Source: Mimosa pudica
Lineage: Eukaryota; Streptophyta; Magnoliopsida; Fabales; Fabaceae
Assembly: GCA_029929735.1 (NCBI GenBank)
Contig: JAKELP010000001.1
Location: 5,843,001 to 5,907,000, forward strand
Length of the DNA stretch: 64,000 nucleotides
Direction of reading: 5' to 3'
The position numbers were made by a program, and so were the translations under genes. The notes below the pieces were generated by a model. The model worked only from the letters and a program-made list of their open reading frames with translations, made no database searches and had not been told where the DNA came from. Shown piece after piece: positions 1-13,184 of this stretch (position 1 is the stretch's first letter; each line of letters starts with the position of its first letter).

Positions 1-1970
1 TTTCCATTCTCATTCATAAAATAATATAATACTCACTACAAATTAGACGTAAGTGTCAATATCAAGTTAATCATATTTCAGAATTGCACGAAAAGAAATA
101 TAATACTCCATCTTGGTAGTATATTATAAAAACTCGGGGAAACGAAAATCATATACACACAAGTAATTGGCATGTCTTGGGATAGTTTTGATTTATGTGC
201 CTAATTTTTTTGTGGTTTGAAGGATGATGTGAGAAGTGAGAACCTATATAAAATATAGTGTTTTCTTCTTTTGCCATACCTTTGTGTGGTGAAGTTTATA
301 TTATATTCAACGAAAACATGGACTTTTTTGATCAAACGAAAACATGGACTTCACTCATTATAAATCTATTATTGCCCATTCCATTAAGAAATTATAAATA
401 TTGTTGGCTTTTGTTGACTATTATTGCTTTTATATATGTGTTTTTGATCTTATCTAAAACTATATAGCTACAAAAACATGGATGATTACATTATATTTTT
501 ATTTGGTGAATATTATTGTTATTGATAATGTCAAAAATCCATATTATAGTGAAGATGTAGATATCTAATTTAATTAAAGAAATAAAATATTGATAATACA
601 AACACCACTGCTACTTTTTTTATTTAATAATAAGTTTTCAATATAATAAGAAGGATACAAATAACAAACTATTAAGACCCAATAAAAAGCCCAAAGACTC
701 TGCAAACTATTGGAACAAACATTTACATAAAGAGGCACAAACAAATAAATTCAATCAAAACTCCATGAATTGAAGTTGAACAATGACCAATTTGATCTAT
801 ATATATATAATGATTAAAGAATAGGCAATAGAAAGTGGTAGTCTAATGATGAGTTTCAAAGAAGCCACCATCTTTGGCACTAAACTGCAAAATAAGCATG
901 TTCAAACATCTCATGTTTTTTCAGGTAAAAAAAACATCTCATATTTTTTTTTCACATTAACCCCAAGGTTTTATTTTGATCAATTAACTTTAAGTTAAAG
1001 GTTGAGATATGACTGCTACTAAACTTAAACTTATAGAATATTAATCAGAGCTTAGACGTGTTGAAAAATTGTTAATTTTTGTATTCATACAAATATCCAT
1101 TACATTTTTCAAATTTGTATCACAATTACTTAAATATTATGTATACACATTTTTATATCAATATTGTATATACACATTGAAATGAACAATGTTAACTAAA
1201 TTCATCACTACCTCATTAATATAAACAAATACAATAGAACAATATTTTTAGGAAGTCAAATACATTAAGATGATACTTGTAGATGAAAGGCAAACTGCCT
1301 TTTGACATTACGGGGGAAAAAAGGCTTAACAATGCTTGTAATGCCCATGTATAATTGTATAACAGTAAATAACATTATCCAATATTAATTTGAAATAAAT
1401 TCACAGAAATTTATGTCACATGCATAAACTAAAATTAGTTTCTTTCCCTTCTATATTTCAAACGAAATACATAACATTGTCATTGCAGGAACAATTTTAC
1501 AAACAATTAAGTTAAGAGCCATACTGAGGAAAGTGCCAGACTAACGGTATTTTCATAGCACTGCAAGTGTAAGAGCCATTGGAAGCAAGAAATCTCCCAA
1601 CAAAACCCAAATTCTACGGGCCAGAACAGTAATGTTAGGCTGAAGAAACTAAATAGTGTCGTGGGTGTTTAAAAAACCACATGCAAGCAGCAAAATGAGA
1701 ACTAAAGATGGTAATATTTTCAGCAAGGTCAATATAATTTATTTCACCAGAGCGTTCCTTGGGAATTTCTCAGCCATGGCTCATCATTTCAACTTGTTTT
1801 CCAATCAAGATCAGAGCAACCCCAATAATGCCATTTCCAGTAAATATGGCTACCCCATCATAGGTGGATAATGAAGATACAAATCCCACCCCACGCCTTG
1901 TATATAATAGTAAGGGTGTATATGGGGAATTGGGAATCAGATTTGCAGCTAAATCTGTACATGCTAATCA
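1..1970. other. Intergenic AT-rich sequence, no gene recognised
   Basis: Short open frames here (for example at 258-467 and 1656-1871) show no family motif and have AT-rich, intergenic-like composition. The right end runs into the 3' untranslated region of the PAT1 gene on the minus strand. No transposon termini were recognised. Confidence 0.6.
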
Positions 1971-1974
1971 CTAC

Positions 1975-2322
1975 TGTGCTCCTACCACCAACCACACAGA
2001 AATAAAATAAGCTCCCCTGTCAAAAGTAAAAAAAGAAAGACATAAAAGGAAAGGCATTAGGAACAAATCAACCCTGTGTTTTCATAATACACAAAGGGGC
2101 TTGGTTGCATATAAGTTATCAGAGTGCGGCACAGCGGTATGGCAAAGAAAAGCAAGGACAAGCCGGAGACATCCACTTTAAAAACAACTCATGCTTCTCC
2201 AGCTTTCAGCTTTTGGATTGCTTAATGTGTAATGCAAGATTTTGCAGATGATGTTTGTTTGTGAGGACGATCTTGAACCCGGAATTCATGATCATATGGT
2301 GAGGTTGTCATCCAGAAGTGAA
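1975..2322 (-). other. 3' UTR of the first PAT1 gene, conserved with its paralog
   Basis: This stretch follows the stop codon at 2323-2325. It shares blocks with the stretch after the second PAT1 gene (12872-13184): both contain a CTCCCCTGTC block, then AAACAAATCAA, and further matching patches in the same order. The shared order suggests the duplication included the 3' UTR and that transcripts reach roughly this far. The polyadenylation site itself was not identified. Confidence 0.55.
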
Positions 2323-5300
2323 TCAACTCAGCACTGTCTCAGAATTCACATGACCACCGCTACTACTGCTTCCAGCATTACTATTAAGTCCAGCCACAGG
2401 TACAGAGCGCTCAGCAAAATCGAGCAATAACTTCTTCTGGTGGTCATCAGTATGAGGAAGACTCGCACGCAAAAGTTCAACTGGCATTTCTCGACTAATA
2501 GCTTTGGCAGCATCTGCATTAATGGCAGCCATGTTTGATGTGCCTTGCATAGCCAAGGATTGCATGATACTATGATATTTATTCATGCAATACTTTGTTA
2601 GAAGACCAAAGAATTCATCAAAGGAACCCTGCCAAAATGAACGATGAGCTATGTTATAGTTGCAAGAAGCATGGGGATCAGCTAAAAGTTCATACGCCCT
2701 CTCAAGAACAGATACTAAGACAACAGTGGCACCATCTCCAGCAGTACTTCCAATGGGACGCAGAGGGGGCTGCTCAGAGGAACAAACCACAGCTGCAAGA
2801 CAAGCACTGAGAGCACCAAGGTCCATCCCTTTGACACAATGGGAAACAATCTTGGCAAGATTAATCGTTGTTTCTGCGGCTCCTGCATCAGAGGAGAGGC
2901 CACCAAACAAGAATCTTAAATGACGAAAGACAGCCATGCAGACTATTCGCATAAGGTCACTACCAGGAAGAAGCAACTGAAGAAACTTTGCCAGAAGCTT
3001 GCGTCCCTTGGAAAGGGATACCAAACGTAAGAAAACAATGTCATCCTTAGCAGCAAGACCAACTTTGTGTCCATTCTTTCCCAGAGGGTCAACCAACTGA
3101 AGAGAAGTTGCTAGACCTTCCAACAGAACCTGCCGCCTCACTCTTACTTGGGTTCCACCATCTTGTATCTGATTGGCCTGCAAGAAACGATCAATATCAT
3201 CTACATCAAGAAGAAGACAAAGACCATCCTCAACTGTGACCCTGGCTGCAAACATAGGCTCTTGCTCAAGTGGCTTCTCCAAATTGCTTTGGTCAGAGCT
3301 ACCGGAACCAGAAGAGTTTGGAGGATCAGCCTCAAGTAGCGGACGGGGCCGACGAATAGATGAGAATGAAACCCTCCCTAGAGCATCAACCTGAAGAAAC
3401 GCATGGGGCTCAGAATTAGACCGGGATCGTGCTGGAAGCTCCCTTATTTGGGTTGGGGAGAACAAGTGTTTCAACTTAGAACTGGAAGATTTTTTAGCAA
3501 GGCATGCTTGGTGATAATAGTCGTCTACATATGGATCATTACTATGCGTCACTGCAAGCTGCATTTTGAGAATACTCTCGATTTCATCACTTGTCATATA
3601 CTTGGACCTAAACTGTATTGATCCACCATCACTCTTCTGGCTAGTGAGATCAGAATGATGAGAAAAGCGAGTATTATGTCTACCTTTATGAGTTGATTTT
3701 GGTCTATGATCTCTCACATCAGCCAGACCAAGCATATGATCATATTTGCTCATAACAGATGAGCCAGAAGAAAGATGGGGATTAAGTAAATGGGACCGAA
3801 AACCTGAAAGATATCCTGCTGACTGTGGAGCTGAGTGATGCAGTCTGTGCTGCTGTTGCTGCAACTGAGCCATTAAGTTAGGAGATATGGGTCCATTTTG
3901 AAGTTGTAATTGTTGCTGCAGCATATTACTTAGAACATTTGACTGATCTCCAGGATATAACCCTGCATGGTTGAGCCATTGATTATGCATGCGATGATTA
4001 AGGGGAGAGCCAGCAGATAATTGGCGCATACTTCCACCAAAATGAGACCCATGGTTTGATCCACTCAATTGACGCAAAGAATTGGAATAATGAGAACGAC
4101 TTTGGGAAGATAATGCCATCTGGGTCCCTCCTGTGTGATAAGGAATCATCAGGTTGCTTGTACTATGATTTGGAGAAGCTTGCTGTGCCTTGCCACCAGG
4201 GGGAGGATAAGAAGTGAAAGATGACTTTGGCAAAAATGCTGGTTCACTAGAGAAATGAGGAAGTTGCTGACACTGTTCAGGATAAGAAGAAGTTCTGTAC
4301 AAAGAAGATTGCGGCTGTGATGACCAACGCTTACCATCCTGAGAACCTTCAATGTCAAACATACGTTGTTCAAACCAGTTTACTGGTTCACTAGAGCGAT
4401 GTTGGAGGGGGTAAGGCTGCTGTTGCCGTAACTGTTCAGGATAAGAAGAAGTTCTGTACAGGGGCTTTGGTTCTTCAAGAGAGAGTGAAGAACGGAGACC
4501 ATCACTGTTAAAAGCATGCTGGTCAAACCAGTTGGGAACATCTTCCCTCAATGCCCAGTCAGAAGCAGAAGAACCTGAATAAAACATACAGGTATGAACA
4601 ACTCAGTCAAATTGAAAAAGATGCATACAGATAAACAATAGAAATATACACATCATGCTTCCAATACATAGTTATTTAAAACATCATGTATATATATCCT
4701 TCATGGAAACCCGAAATAACATCCACCAAAAAAATCAACACACCTCCCTGAATGCGTATGGGCCATACAGTGTGGCTTTATGAAGTCACACCATTCACAC
4801 TAGTAGAATCCATTATTATATATGTAGAGATGCTTATAGTCAGGAAACAAGTTTGTCGCCAATTCACAGGAGTGACTGGCTTATGACTATCATGGCTCTT
4901 TTAACCATCGAAGTCTAAGTTCCCAAAAGGGGGGAAGTTTCAAGTTTTAACAAATAATAACATGCAAAAGGATGACATGGTGCCCCATCCCCCTTTTTTT
5001 CACGAGACCAAGTGGACCCCAACACATTCACCAAGATAATAATGTTTCATGAACTTGTTTCTCCCTATCAAGGCAGGTGAGTTCACCATACATTCACCAA
5101 GACGCATATCATTAAATTTTTTATATATATGTGAATGTATAAAAAGAAGGGTGCAAATGGTCCACATTTGCTTCCCTAGAGTTCATAGAAAAAGGATACC
5201 CTTGGTAACTAATGGGTGACAAATAACTCAGTCAGGAGTGTACAATCATATTTGAACATAACAATATCATGCATAGCAGAAATATCCATGATGGAAAAAG

Positions 5301-7804
5301 AACTTTACTGGAAATGTTAAATGATTAAAGAGAAGTTCAACTTTCAGATAAGAGGTAATATAAAAAAAATATCAGCGCGAATGCTCTACTCACTTTCTCT
5401 TGATCCCCCCCGCTCACCAATAACTCCAGGATATCTTGGTCCACTAACAGACTTGTTCAACTGAAATCAAAGAAAAATAATATTCACATCAATTACCACA
5501 GAGCATATTACATATCCAATAAAAAATGTCAGAACCACAATGCATATAACAGAAAACAATATCATAAATATGAGCATGATTGGAGAACTTGTCAAGAAGA
5601 AGATCAAACGACAACCTCTTTTTTTTTATCAGAAAACGACAACCTCTTGTTTTAAAAAAAAATCCATTACTTGCTACCAACACATTTGCCGAAGGAAGCA
5701 AGCTGATCATATTAATGATGCCACCTACCTAAATTTCATTATTTTATTTTCAATTCAATCTCATAAATACAATCACACGATCACTGAAAAGTTCAACCAA
5801 TGAAGCATAGGAAAAGATGCCTAAGAACAATTTTCAGAAACCAAGGTCACAAAGGTTTAATATCTCTAAAGATACAATTTTGGTTTAAAATTTTGCCACA
5901 CATTTCCACAAAAAAGGCAATTAGATTGATCTCCTAGTTTCATACTGATCCCGAAGTGGGACAGATATGCCAACATTTCACCCAACAGAAAGAAATCAAA
6001 AAATAATTCTGAAAAAAAGAAATGAACATTATTTTTTCCCATGAGGCTTCTCAATCTTAGAAATCTAGAAGCTTACAAAGGGAAGAAAAACCTAATAAAC
6101 TGCCAACTTTCAATAAATGTCGCTGCATTTTCCAAACAGCTATACAACATAATGATTTCTTTCCAACCCCTTCTTTCTATCTTTATTTGTTTTCATCTTA
6201 GATATAGTAAATTACTGATCATCATCAGCATCAAGCAAAAAAAGAAAAAGTCATTAAACAGGTTTAACTGCATCACAAATTGAAAAATGATATCATACAG
6301 GATCCGGATATGATGGTTTCCTACTTGAAGAATGCATACATATTGAAAAGTGATCCTGATTTACAATACTCAGCACTAATTCAATTAACATCAAGCGTTC
6401 AGAGACTGCATTATGCATTTTTTTAACCTGCTTACCTTCAAAAAAGTGGTATTGAGATCATCAATATCTGATAGAGATCTCACATCGTCAGCCTGCAATG
6501 TGAAAGGAAGCCTTGTTAGACAACAGTTTTTGACAATACCACAGCAATATTTACTATTACGGAAAATAAGATAATTTGATTTTACTTCCCAAAAGTTTTG
6601 GAAGACCACATAGGACATGATGAAGAACATAGGAGAGAAGACTAATCCCATGAAAAACAAGTGGCTAAACAATAGAGTAATTTATAAAATTTGATAAGAA
6701 CCCATAAAGAAAGGGAGGAAATGATGTGCACTATTTCAACAGCGAAATGACCTCAAGTCCTCAGAAGCTTTTTTTAAAAAAAAACAAAGAAAAAGAAAAC
6801 CTCGACATATTTAAATTTAAAAATTTATAGCAACTGGAATTTCTAGATAATTGAAATTCTTAAAGGTCAAAATCTAACCTCTTCTTTGTTAATATTAAAA
6901 AAGAACTCCTCCTCATTAAAATCAACACCAAGCAAACCATTGCCCTCATCTTCTAAACCCCCCAACTCAACCTCATCAGCTGCATTTTTGCCAAAGAATG
7001 CATATTGCGATGCATCAAATACTGCACCTCCTGCAAAATAGAACAATTTTCAGTTCAAGACATCCCAGCTGGTTTCTCATAACTGCTCAGTCTAAAAAAG
7101 TACAAGTGACACAGATAACAGAGAATTCTCTTCTACAAGAGCAACGTAAACCAACAAGAATCAAAACAGAGATGAATTACATCAAAATGATGAATCATTC
7201 AACCTTTCAATTAGCAAAGCAAAAAACAAAAGGCAAAGGAGTTCAATTGTAAAAAGCAAATCTATTCAGAAAGTGAAGCATGCCCCCTAACTCAACATTA
7301 GTGCAAATACTTATTTCAGAAAAACACAATAACACCAGCCAAATCACTACTGACCCACCACTATTGACATAAACCTTGGGGTACATCAAAACATCCCGGA
7401 TTATTAGCCAGGTTAAACAAACAAATCACACAATCAACTAAGTGAACCTATTAGGATTTACAAAACCTTCAACTTTAGCTCAAGCTTTGGTCCTATAACT
7501 TTCCAGGCCATGCCACAAATGCTAATTATGCCACCGACCGCAACTTTATTAAACAAAAAGACACCAACAAGTGCAATACACACGAAAATACAATTTAGAC
7601 TAATTAACATCCCCAGTTTCCAATAATTCAAATCCCTGACACCCTTCAACCAGATCTACAAGAACAAGGTTAAAAATTTAAAACATGGGACACAATATTC
7701 AGCAAAGAAAAACAAACAAGAACAAATATAAGGAAAAGCAAACCTTTGGGAGCATCTTGAATGTCACCCCCAGCACCACCACCACCACCACCAAGCCCAT
7801 CCAT
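2323..7804 (-). CDS. PAT1: PAT1 homolog, mRNA decapping activator (copy A)
   Basis: PAT1 proteins are cytoplasmic P-body factors that bind deadenylated mRNA with the LSM1-7 ring and promote decapping by DCP2. Coding exons on the minus strand, all with GT/AG borders and matching phases: 7804-7744, 7030-6879, 6492-6436, 5460-5394 and 4574-2323, giving 862 aa. The N-terminus is a Met-Asp-Gly-Leu start followed by a glycine run and an acidic segment (VELGGLEDE). The middle is low-complexity, rich in Gln, Ser, Pro and His. The conserved core begins near RSKYMTSDEIESIL and NDPYVDDYYHQACLAKKS, and the helical PAT1 C-terminal domain fills the last 350 or so residues. An internal repeat of about 50 residues in the N-terminal part (NWFDQ/NWFEQ, LYRTSSYPEQ, SSEP twice) is absent from copy B. 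Antisense open frames inside exon 5 are shadows. The ATG at 7804 was chosen because copy B starts at the equivalent place. Confidence 0.93.
4232..4549 (-). repeat. In-frame tandem duplication inside PAT1 copy A
   Basis: Two units of roughly 150-160 bp each encode NWF(D/E)Q, then LYRTSSYPEQ, then SSEP. The DNA repeats the string starting CTGTTCAGGATAAGAAGAAG at 4272-4274 and again at about 4432. Copy B has one unit, which accounts for most of the 43-residue length difference between the proteins. Confidence 0.8.
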
Positions 7805-8130
7805 ATCTAAAACTAGTATTATACCATAAGAACGAAAATCGCCGAAGGAAGAGAACCCAGAAAGAGAAAAACGCAAAAGATCAATAAGAGGCCAAAAGGG
7901 TATCCTAAAAATGAAAACTTGATGCAAAAAAACGAAATCTTGAACAATTGCTGGGATTTTCTATTTTCTAATAAGCTAAAATGACGAGGGAAAAGGGAAG
8001 ATCTGAATGGAGAATTGAGTACATTAGTTCATGGAAGAGATCTGAAGGGATTAGAAAAAATGGGTTGGATTTGTTTTTGGGAGCAGAGTGAGGAAAAGAG
8101 ATTGGAGAAGAAGGAACCCTACGATACGAA
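7805..8130 (-). other. 5' UTR and proximal promoter of PAT1 copy A
   Basis: Purine-rich leader upstream of the start at 7804, including a short AAAGC iteration near 8129-8150. The transcription start cannot be placed from sequence. Confidence 0.4.
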
Positions 8131-10704
8131 AGCAAAGCAAAGCAAAGCAGAGGAAGGGAAAGCAGATATTGAATGAAGAAATTGATATCATAATCGTGAT
8201 TTATTACTATTTTATTAGGCGACTGAATTATGGGAGATTGGCATTTCGCACTATTTCATGGGGGTGTTTTGGTAAATTTGCATCCCAAGCTTTGTCAAAC
8301 ATGGAGATATATGCTGTCATTGTGAATGAGCAAGATTCTTATTCTTATTGGAACAAAAAACAAATCAGTTTTTTGAACTTTCCTTTATTGTCTAGGTTTG
8401 TTGATTTTCATGAGAAACAATAGCTGTAAAATCACTTGTTACAGAGGTTTTTGTTTGGATATGACTAAAATTTTCTTGAAATTTAATGCAACGTGTCTTA
8501 AGCAAGCAAAGCTCTCTTTTTTTAAGAAACAAAAGAACAAGGAAAACTCTTTTTTAGCCGTTTACAATTTCCTTTCTATTATGTGTCAAAGTATATGTGT
8601 TCAATTTTTTCTCATATTTCTAATCAAATTTTTTTTTCTCATCTCGTTCTTCCTATTCTAATGATGCGACTAAATAATGGGTCTCATTCGAGTATTTTTT
8701 AAAGATATAATTGATAATTTTTAAAGATATAAGTAAGCTATTTTTACAGGAATATCTATAATAATTAATATCTAATTTTTCATACATAAGAAGTTGATAT
8801 ATGTTATATATTTTTGAGTTGAAAAAAAAATATGTTTACCTATTAGTAATTTAGGGTGTCAAGTGAGATAAAACATTTCTTATCAGATATGATAATTAAC
8901 TTGTGTTTAATCAGCCTTTAAATTACATAGTAATACGCGTTAACATAAGAATTCATTTTCAGTCTTTTAATTTGCCATTACAATCCACTACCAAGTTTGG
9001 ATTTTAATTATGTCTTTTTTAAAAAAATAATAAAGCAAGTAAACTACATTTTTGCATTATGTTTATGCAATACATCTTAGTTTATAAATTTAAGAGAAAG
9101 TTGAAAAATAAAAAAGAAACTCATTAAACATGACAATATGCTTTAAAGAAAAATTATTAACATGACACAGTATCATATATTCATATCATTCCTAGTGGCA
9201 TGGGACAAAATTGGGAACTTATTTACTGGTTCGATACCTTTTGTTAGAAAAACACTTAACAAACATTTCAATTAACTAAACCTAAAAAGTTAAATAAATC
9301 AAATTTTGTGATTAGGGAGTTTGCACCAATTTTCCGCAAGGGCACATGCCCATCTACTTACATGCTCTCTCTCTCTCTGGGCTGAAGCTAATTAACTAAA
9401 AAGTGAAAATATCAAAATCAAAATAGAACAAGGAAAACATGGAGTTGCATGTAAATATATTCGAGCAGCCAAAATGACCCACTTGACCTCGCACAGCTTC
9501 TATTCCCGCTCTTGGCATATTCTCTCCTGCGCGTTTTATACCCAATAATTAGTTTATTTTCGCACCAAATTTTAAAATCAGCAATCCTAAGCTATCGTTT
9601 ATCTTCTTGACTCGTGTCCTAAGCTTTTTTCATTATTTTATTGTTGCGTTCTCATCCATTCCATTATTATAACATTCGAAAACCACTGATGAACATAAAA
9701 TATAAATATATTTATATATGTGAGATGTTTTTTGATTCGAGAAGTACCATTTACAAATTTAAATTTATACAACTCACTTAAATTTATTGAGATTGAATTG
9801 ATAAATTTTAAGGTTAGCCGAAAAATAAATTGAAAACATGACATATTTTTAAGTTTGTCATAAATTAAATGAACTTAAAATCAAAAGGATAAATAAAAAT
9901 TACAATTCCACTAACTAATTAGGCACCTGCGTAGATGTTGTAGGACGTCAAGGTTACAGATTTGTTTGCCAACTTAATGTTAAGTACTGAGTCGAAATCT
10001 GTATGATTTATTTTTAATTTTTTTATAACAAATTTATTTTTAATTTTTATAAAAGCATTTTGTTAAAAATGATACGATCCGTTGGCAAAACCTTAATTAT
10101 TAGACTCACCGGGTATTTATTCCAATAATTATCACATCATAACAGTATATATAATTATAAACAAGTTACTATTCATTCCCCCAGTGATACACATAGATAA
10201 GGAGTGATGGAAAAAAATCATTATTCAATAATATTAATAATTGGGTCCAATAAAAGTATATATACGGACAAATATTTTACATAAGCTCATATTCAGAACA
10301 TGTGAATAGACAAATTTATATTAAGACTTAAGAGAGTTTCATTCGCTTTGATTTGAGAATGCTATGGTGTAAGATATCAAATAATTAACAAATGTGCGTA
10401 TATCACTGAAATACAAACATATTAAAACTTCATTAGAATCCATTTGACCTCAGTTTATACATTATCACGATTCATTAACTCCAAGGTTGAACTTGAAACC
10501 ATGTATTTTTGGTCTAAAGAAAAATAGAAACCGCGTTAATGCTATAGTGTGTTACTCTATTTTTTTTTACCAAAATAAGGTGTTTCTCTACGGGAAAGGT
10601 TCCAAACAATTCAAACACTTGACTAAAAAGGATGAACAATTTATTTCACTTTTAATTTTCATTGACAACATTTCTCGCTAATTGCTTTATGTGTGTAGAT
10701 GCAT

Positions 10705-10758
<54 letters not shown>

Positions 10759-11300
10759 TAGGATCCAAGATTCTAGCCACAAAAGTAAGCACTTTTGAAG
10801 GAATTGCAAGAAAACGTGCATAAGTTTTTATTATCACAAACGGAGAAAAATACGCTTAAGGGCTTGAGTCAACCAGCTTTTTTATAACGGCGTACCCGTT
10901 GACCTTAAATCGAAACTATGATTTATGATTTAAAAATTGAATTAATAAATAAAAGAAGGATGATCTGCATTACCAGCCACATGTTTATATCGAGAAATTT
11001 AAATAATGACTTGCAAGAGATGACGGGATAAATTTCATTAATAAGTTGTTAATTTATGGTTCTGTGGATATTTTAATCTATAATTTCAGTTCAAGAAGAA
11101 TGTGTTAATCTGCAATAGAGGCATATTTGATTTTGGACTTAACAACAAACCGACACGAACGATTTCAGGAAACTGAAACTTATTATACATTTGGTTTTGA
11201 AACTTTGGCTGATTTAATTTAATTTAGTCTGCTTTGCTTCATTATTCACCAAGTATTTATCGTTTTAAAATTTTAAAATACCAATTAATTTGGTCCATAT
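8131..11300. other. Intergenic AT-rich sequence between the PAT1 copies
   Basis: No coding gene was recognised. Contents include a short CT microsatellite near 9366-9380 and a TA microsatellite at 10708-10754, listed separately. Open frames here are short and featureless. Confidence 0.6.
10708..10754. repeat. (TA)n microsatellite
   Basis: An uninterrupted alternating AT run of about 47 bp, likely to vary in length between individuals. Confidence 0.95.
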
Positions 11301-11302
11301 AT

Positions 11303-11540
11303 ATTGTCTGGCCCTAAATATAAGACCTAGTTAACTTTTTTTGGAAAATCTTAAAAAAACAAAATAAGTCAATTATAAATTGATTTACCTAATTTTTTCC
11401 CTTAGACTAGTTTAATTTTCCTATAAACTAATGGGCAATCTAAAAGTATGTCAAATATGTCTTAATTTAATAACTAATTTCACAACCTTAGTCTCACAAA
11501 AAAAGTCAACTAAGTCTTATATTTTGGACCGGAAGCAGTA
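11303..11540. mobile_element. Stowaway-like MITE, family 1
   Basis: Terminal inverted repeats: the left end reads GGCCCTAAATATAAGACCTA and the right end is its near reverse complement ending in ATTTTGGACC. The interior matches the elements at 28791-29019 and 35181-35417. It has no coding capacity. The ends are diverged, so the exact borders are approximate. Confidence 0.75.
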
Positions 11541-11549
11541 ATTTAGTAT

Positions 11550-11612
11550 ATCTCTTTCCCTAACACCCTCACCAAGTGGGGACTAGAATTGGGCTGACAT
11601 TTTTTTAATTTG
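11550..11612 (+). repeat. SINE 3'-end fragment
   Basis: The segment with TTAGTATAT, TTCCCTA, GTGGGGA, TAGAA and TGGG(C/T)TG, in that order, matches the 3' part of the SINE at 16180-16331. The tRNA-like head is missing, so this is a truncated copy. Confidence 0.55.
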
Positions 11613-11618
11613 ATCCAT

Positions 11619-11888
11619 ATACTCACTTCGTTCCTAAATATAAGATCACTTTAGCAAATTCAGAAAAATTAAGGAAAACATTCCAATGAGTTAGGATTAC
11701 ATGAAATTTCCAAAATACCCACACCTAAATTTTAAAAATATCACCTTCTTCAAACCACTAATTTTTGAGTGAAGGGAGTATAAGGGTAATTTGGGGAAAA
11801 CTTGTGAGTCAAATTAGAAAGTGATCTTATATTTAGGAACAAGCTCTCCTCCCTAAAGTAATCTTATATTTAGGAACGAAGGGAGTAT
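11619..11888. mobile_element. Stowaway-like MITE, family 2
   Basis: The left end reads ACTCACTTCGTTCCTAAATA and the right end ends TAGGAACGAAGGGAGT, flanked by TA. The right terminus is partly duplicated: CTTATATTTAGGAAC occurs at about 11825 and again at about 11863. It is related to the element at 53745-54011 by the ATAAGATCACTTT and AAAGTAATCTTA subterminal strings. Confidence 0.8.
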
Positions 11889-11889
11889 T

Positions 11890-12871
11890 ACCTAACTATA
11901 AGATCAATAGTGCTAATATCTAGGACACGTTAAGAGGGGAAAATTATTTTAAGCAACATCCACTATTTTAACAAATAAACATTAAATCAAATATATAATC
12001 CCTCTAATCCTAAAGCCAACTTTATAATTGATTCCATCTATTTCTCAAATTAACCTTAATAATGTTTATCTATAATAAACAAACAAGAGAGGCAGAGAGG
12101 GGATAAAAGTACAAGATTAGGATAAATTAGTAATATCATATAATAATAACTAACTTAAATAAGATCTTTAATATAATAAAATAGAAAACAAATGTGAGAG
12201 TATATTGATCTTGACACCGAAAAGCCAATTTTGGCTTTATTTGGTTCTGACAAATTCGAGTCATGTCAATAAGACCCAATACTAAGATATTTTCCCTCCT
12301 CGGACAACAAAATACTAAAATGTAGACCTAAAAGTCAACACCCAACAATTCAAAGAAGTTCATGCAATGAAAGGTTAGAAGTCAAAAGGGGCCATATCTT
12401 CAGAAAAGGCCAGGAACATACCAGAACGGCATAAAAAACTAACATGATTGGAGGTGAAAGACTACATGTAACAATAATGCTTATAATTGACCGATGTAAA
12501 AGTCAGGTGAGAGATTGTAGCAAGATATCGAATAAAAGACAACAAAGAGACAGCAAGACAGATCAATGTAGATAGACCAACAAAGGGTTGGTAGCAAGAA
12601 GAAAATGGTAAATGCATCATATAATAAAACCCAAGTACAAAACAGTACATTCTTTAACTACAGCAATCATCAGCAGTTCAGAAATGCTTGTCATGCCAAC
12701 CTGTCATCTGCTTGTAATTGTACCCAAAAAGCCACTTCAATTAGAAGGGAAGGGTTTTCTGACACAGGTAAGCATTCATGCAACCTTTCACATGCCCTTT
12801 GTATAATATGGTAAAGGAACATGGGAATCCAACTTCCTGAGCCTAAAACTTGTACATATTTTTAACCACAA
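11890..12871. other. Intergenic sequence, nothing recognised
   Basis: No family motif, RNA gene or clear transposon terminus was seen. Short overlapping open frames at 12462-12814 on both strands show no domain. Confidence 0.5.
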
Positions 12872-13184
12872 CTATTGTGCTCTAGAAACTTGAGTGAAAA
12901 ATAAATAATCTCCCCTGTCCAAGAGAAAAATAAAAGACAAGAGAAACAAATCAAGCCAACTCTATGATACAGATGGGCCTGGCTGCAAAATATCACAATG
13001 CTCCACGGGGTTCTGTCATTATAATAACAAAACTAAGAGGCAACAATTTCCATAATAGATGCAGCTAAAACTTCAACCACATCAGACTGCTATAGAAGTA
13101 CCTAAAATGAGATCCTGCCCATGACAGTTACTGCCACATATTAATTCAAAATCACTCTCCTAATATGGATGTCCAAGTACATTA
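12872..13184 (-). other. 3' UTR of the second PAT1 gene
   Basis: It follows the stop at 13185-13187 and shares ordered blocks with the 3' UTR of copy A at 1975-2322. Confidence 0.5.

Noticed and set aside
2595..3621. Plus-strand open frames across PAT1 copy A (likewise 13294-15253 across copy B)
   Set aside because: They overlap a strongly conserved minus-strand exon and show no family motif; they are shadows.
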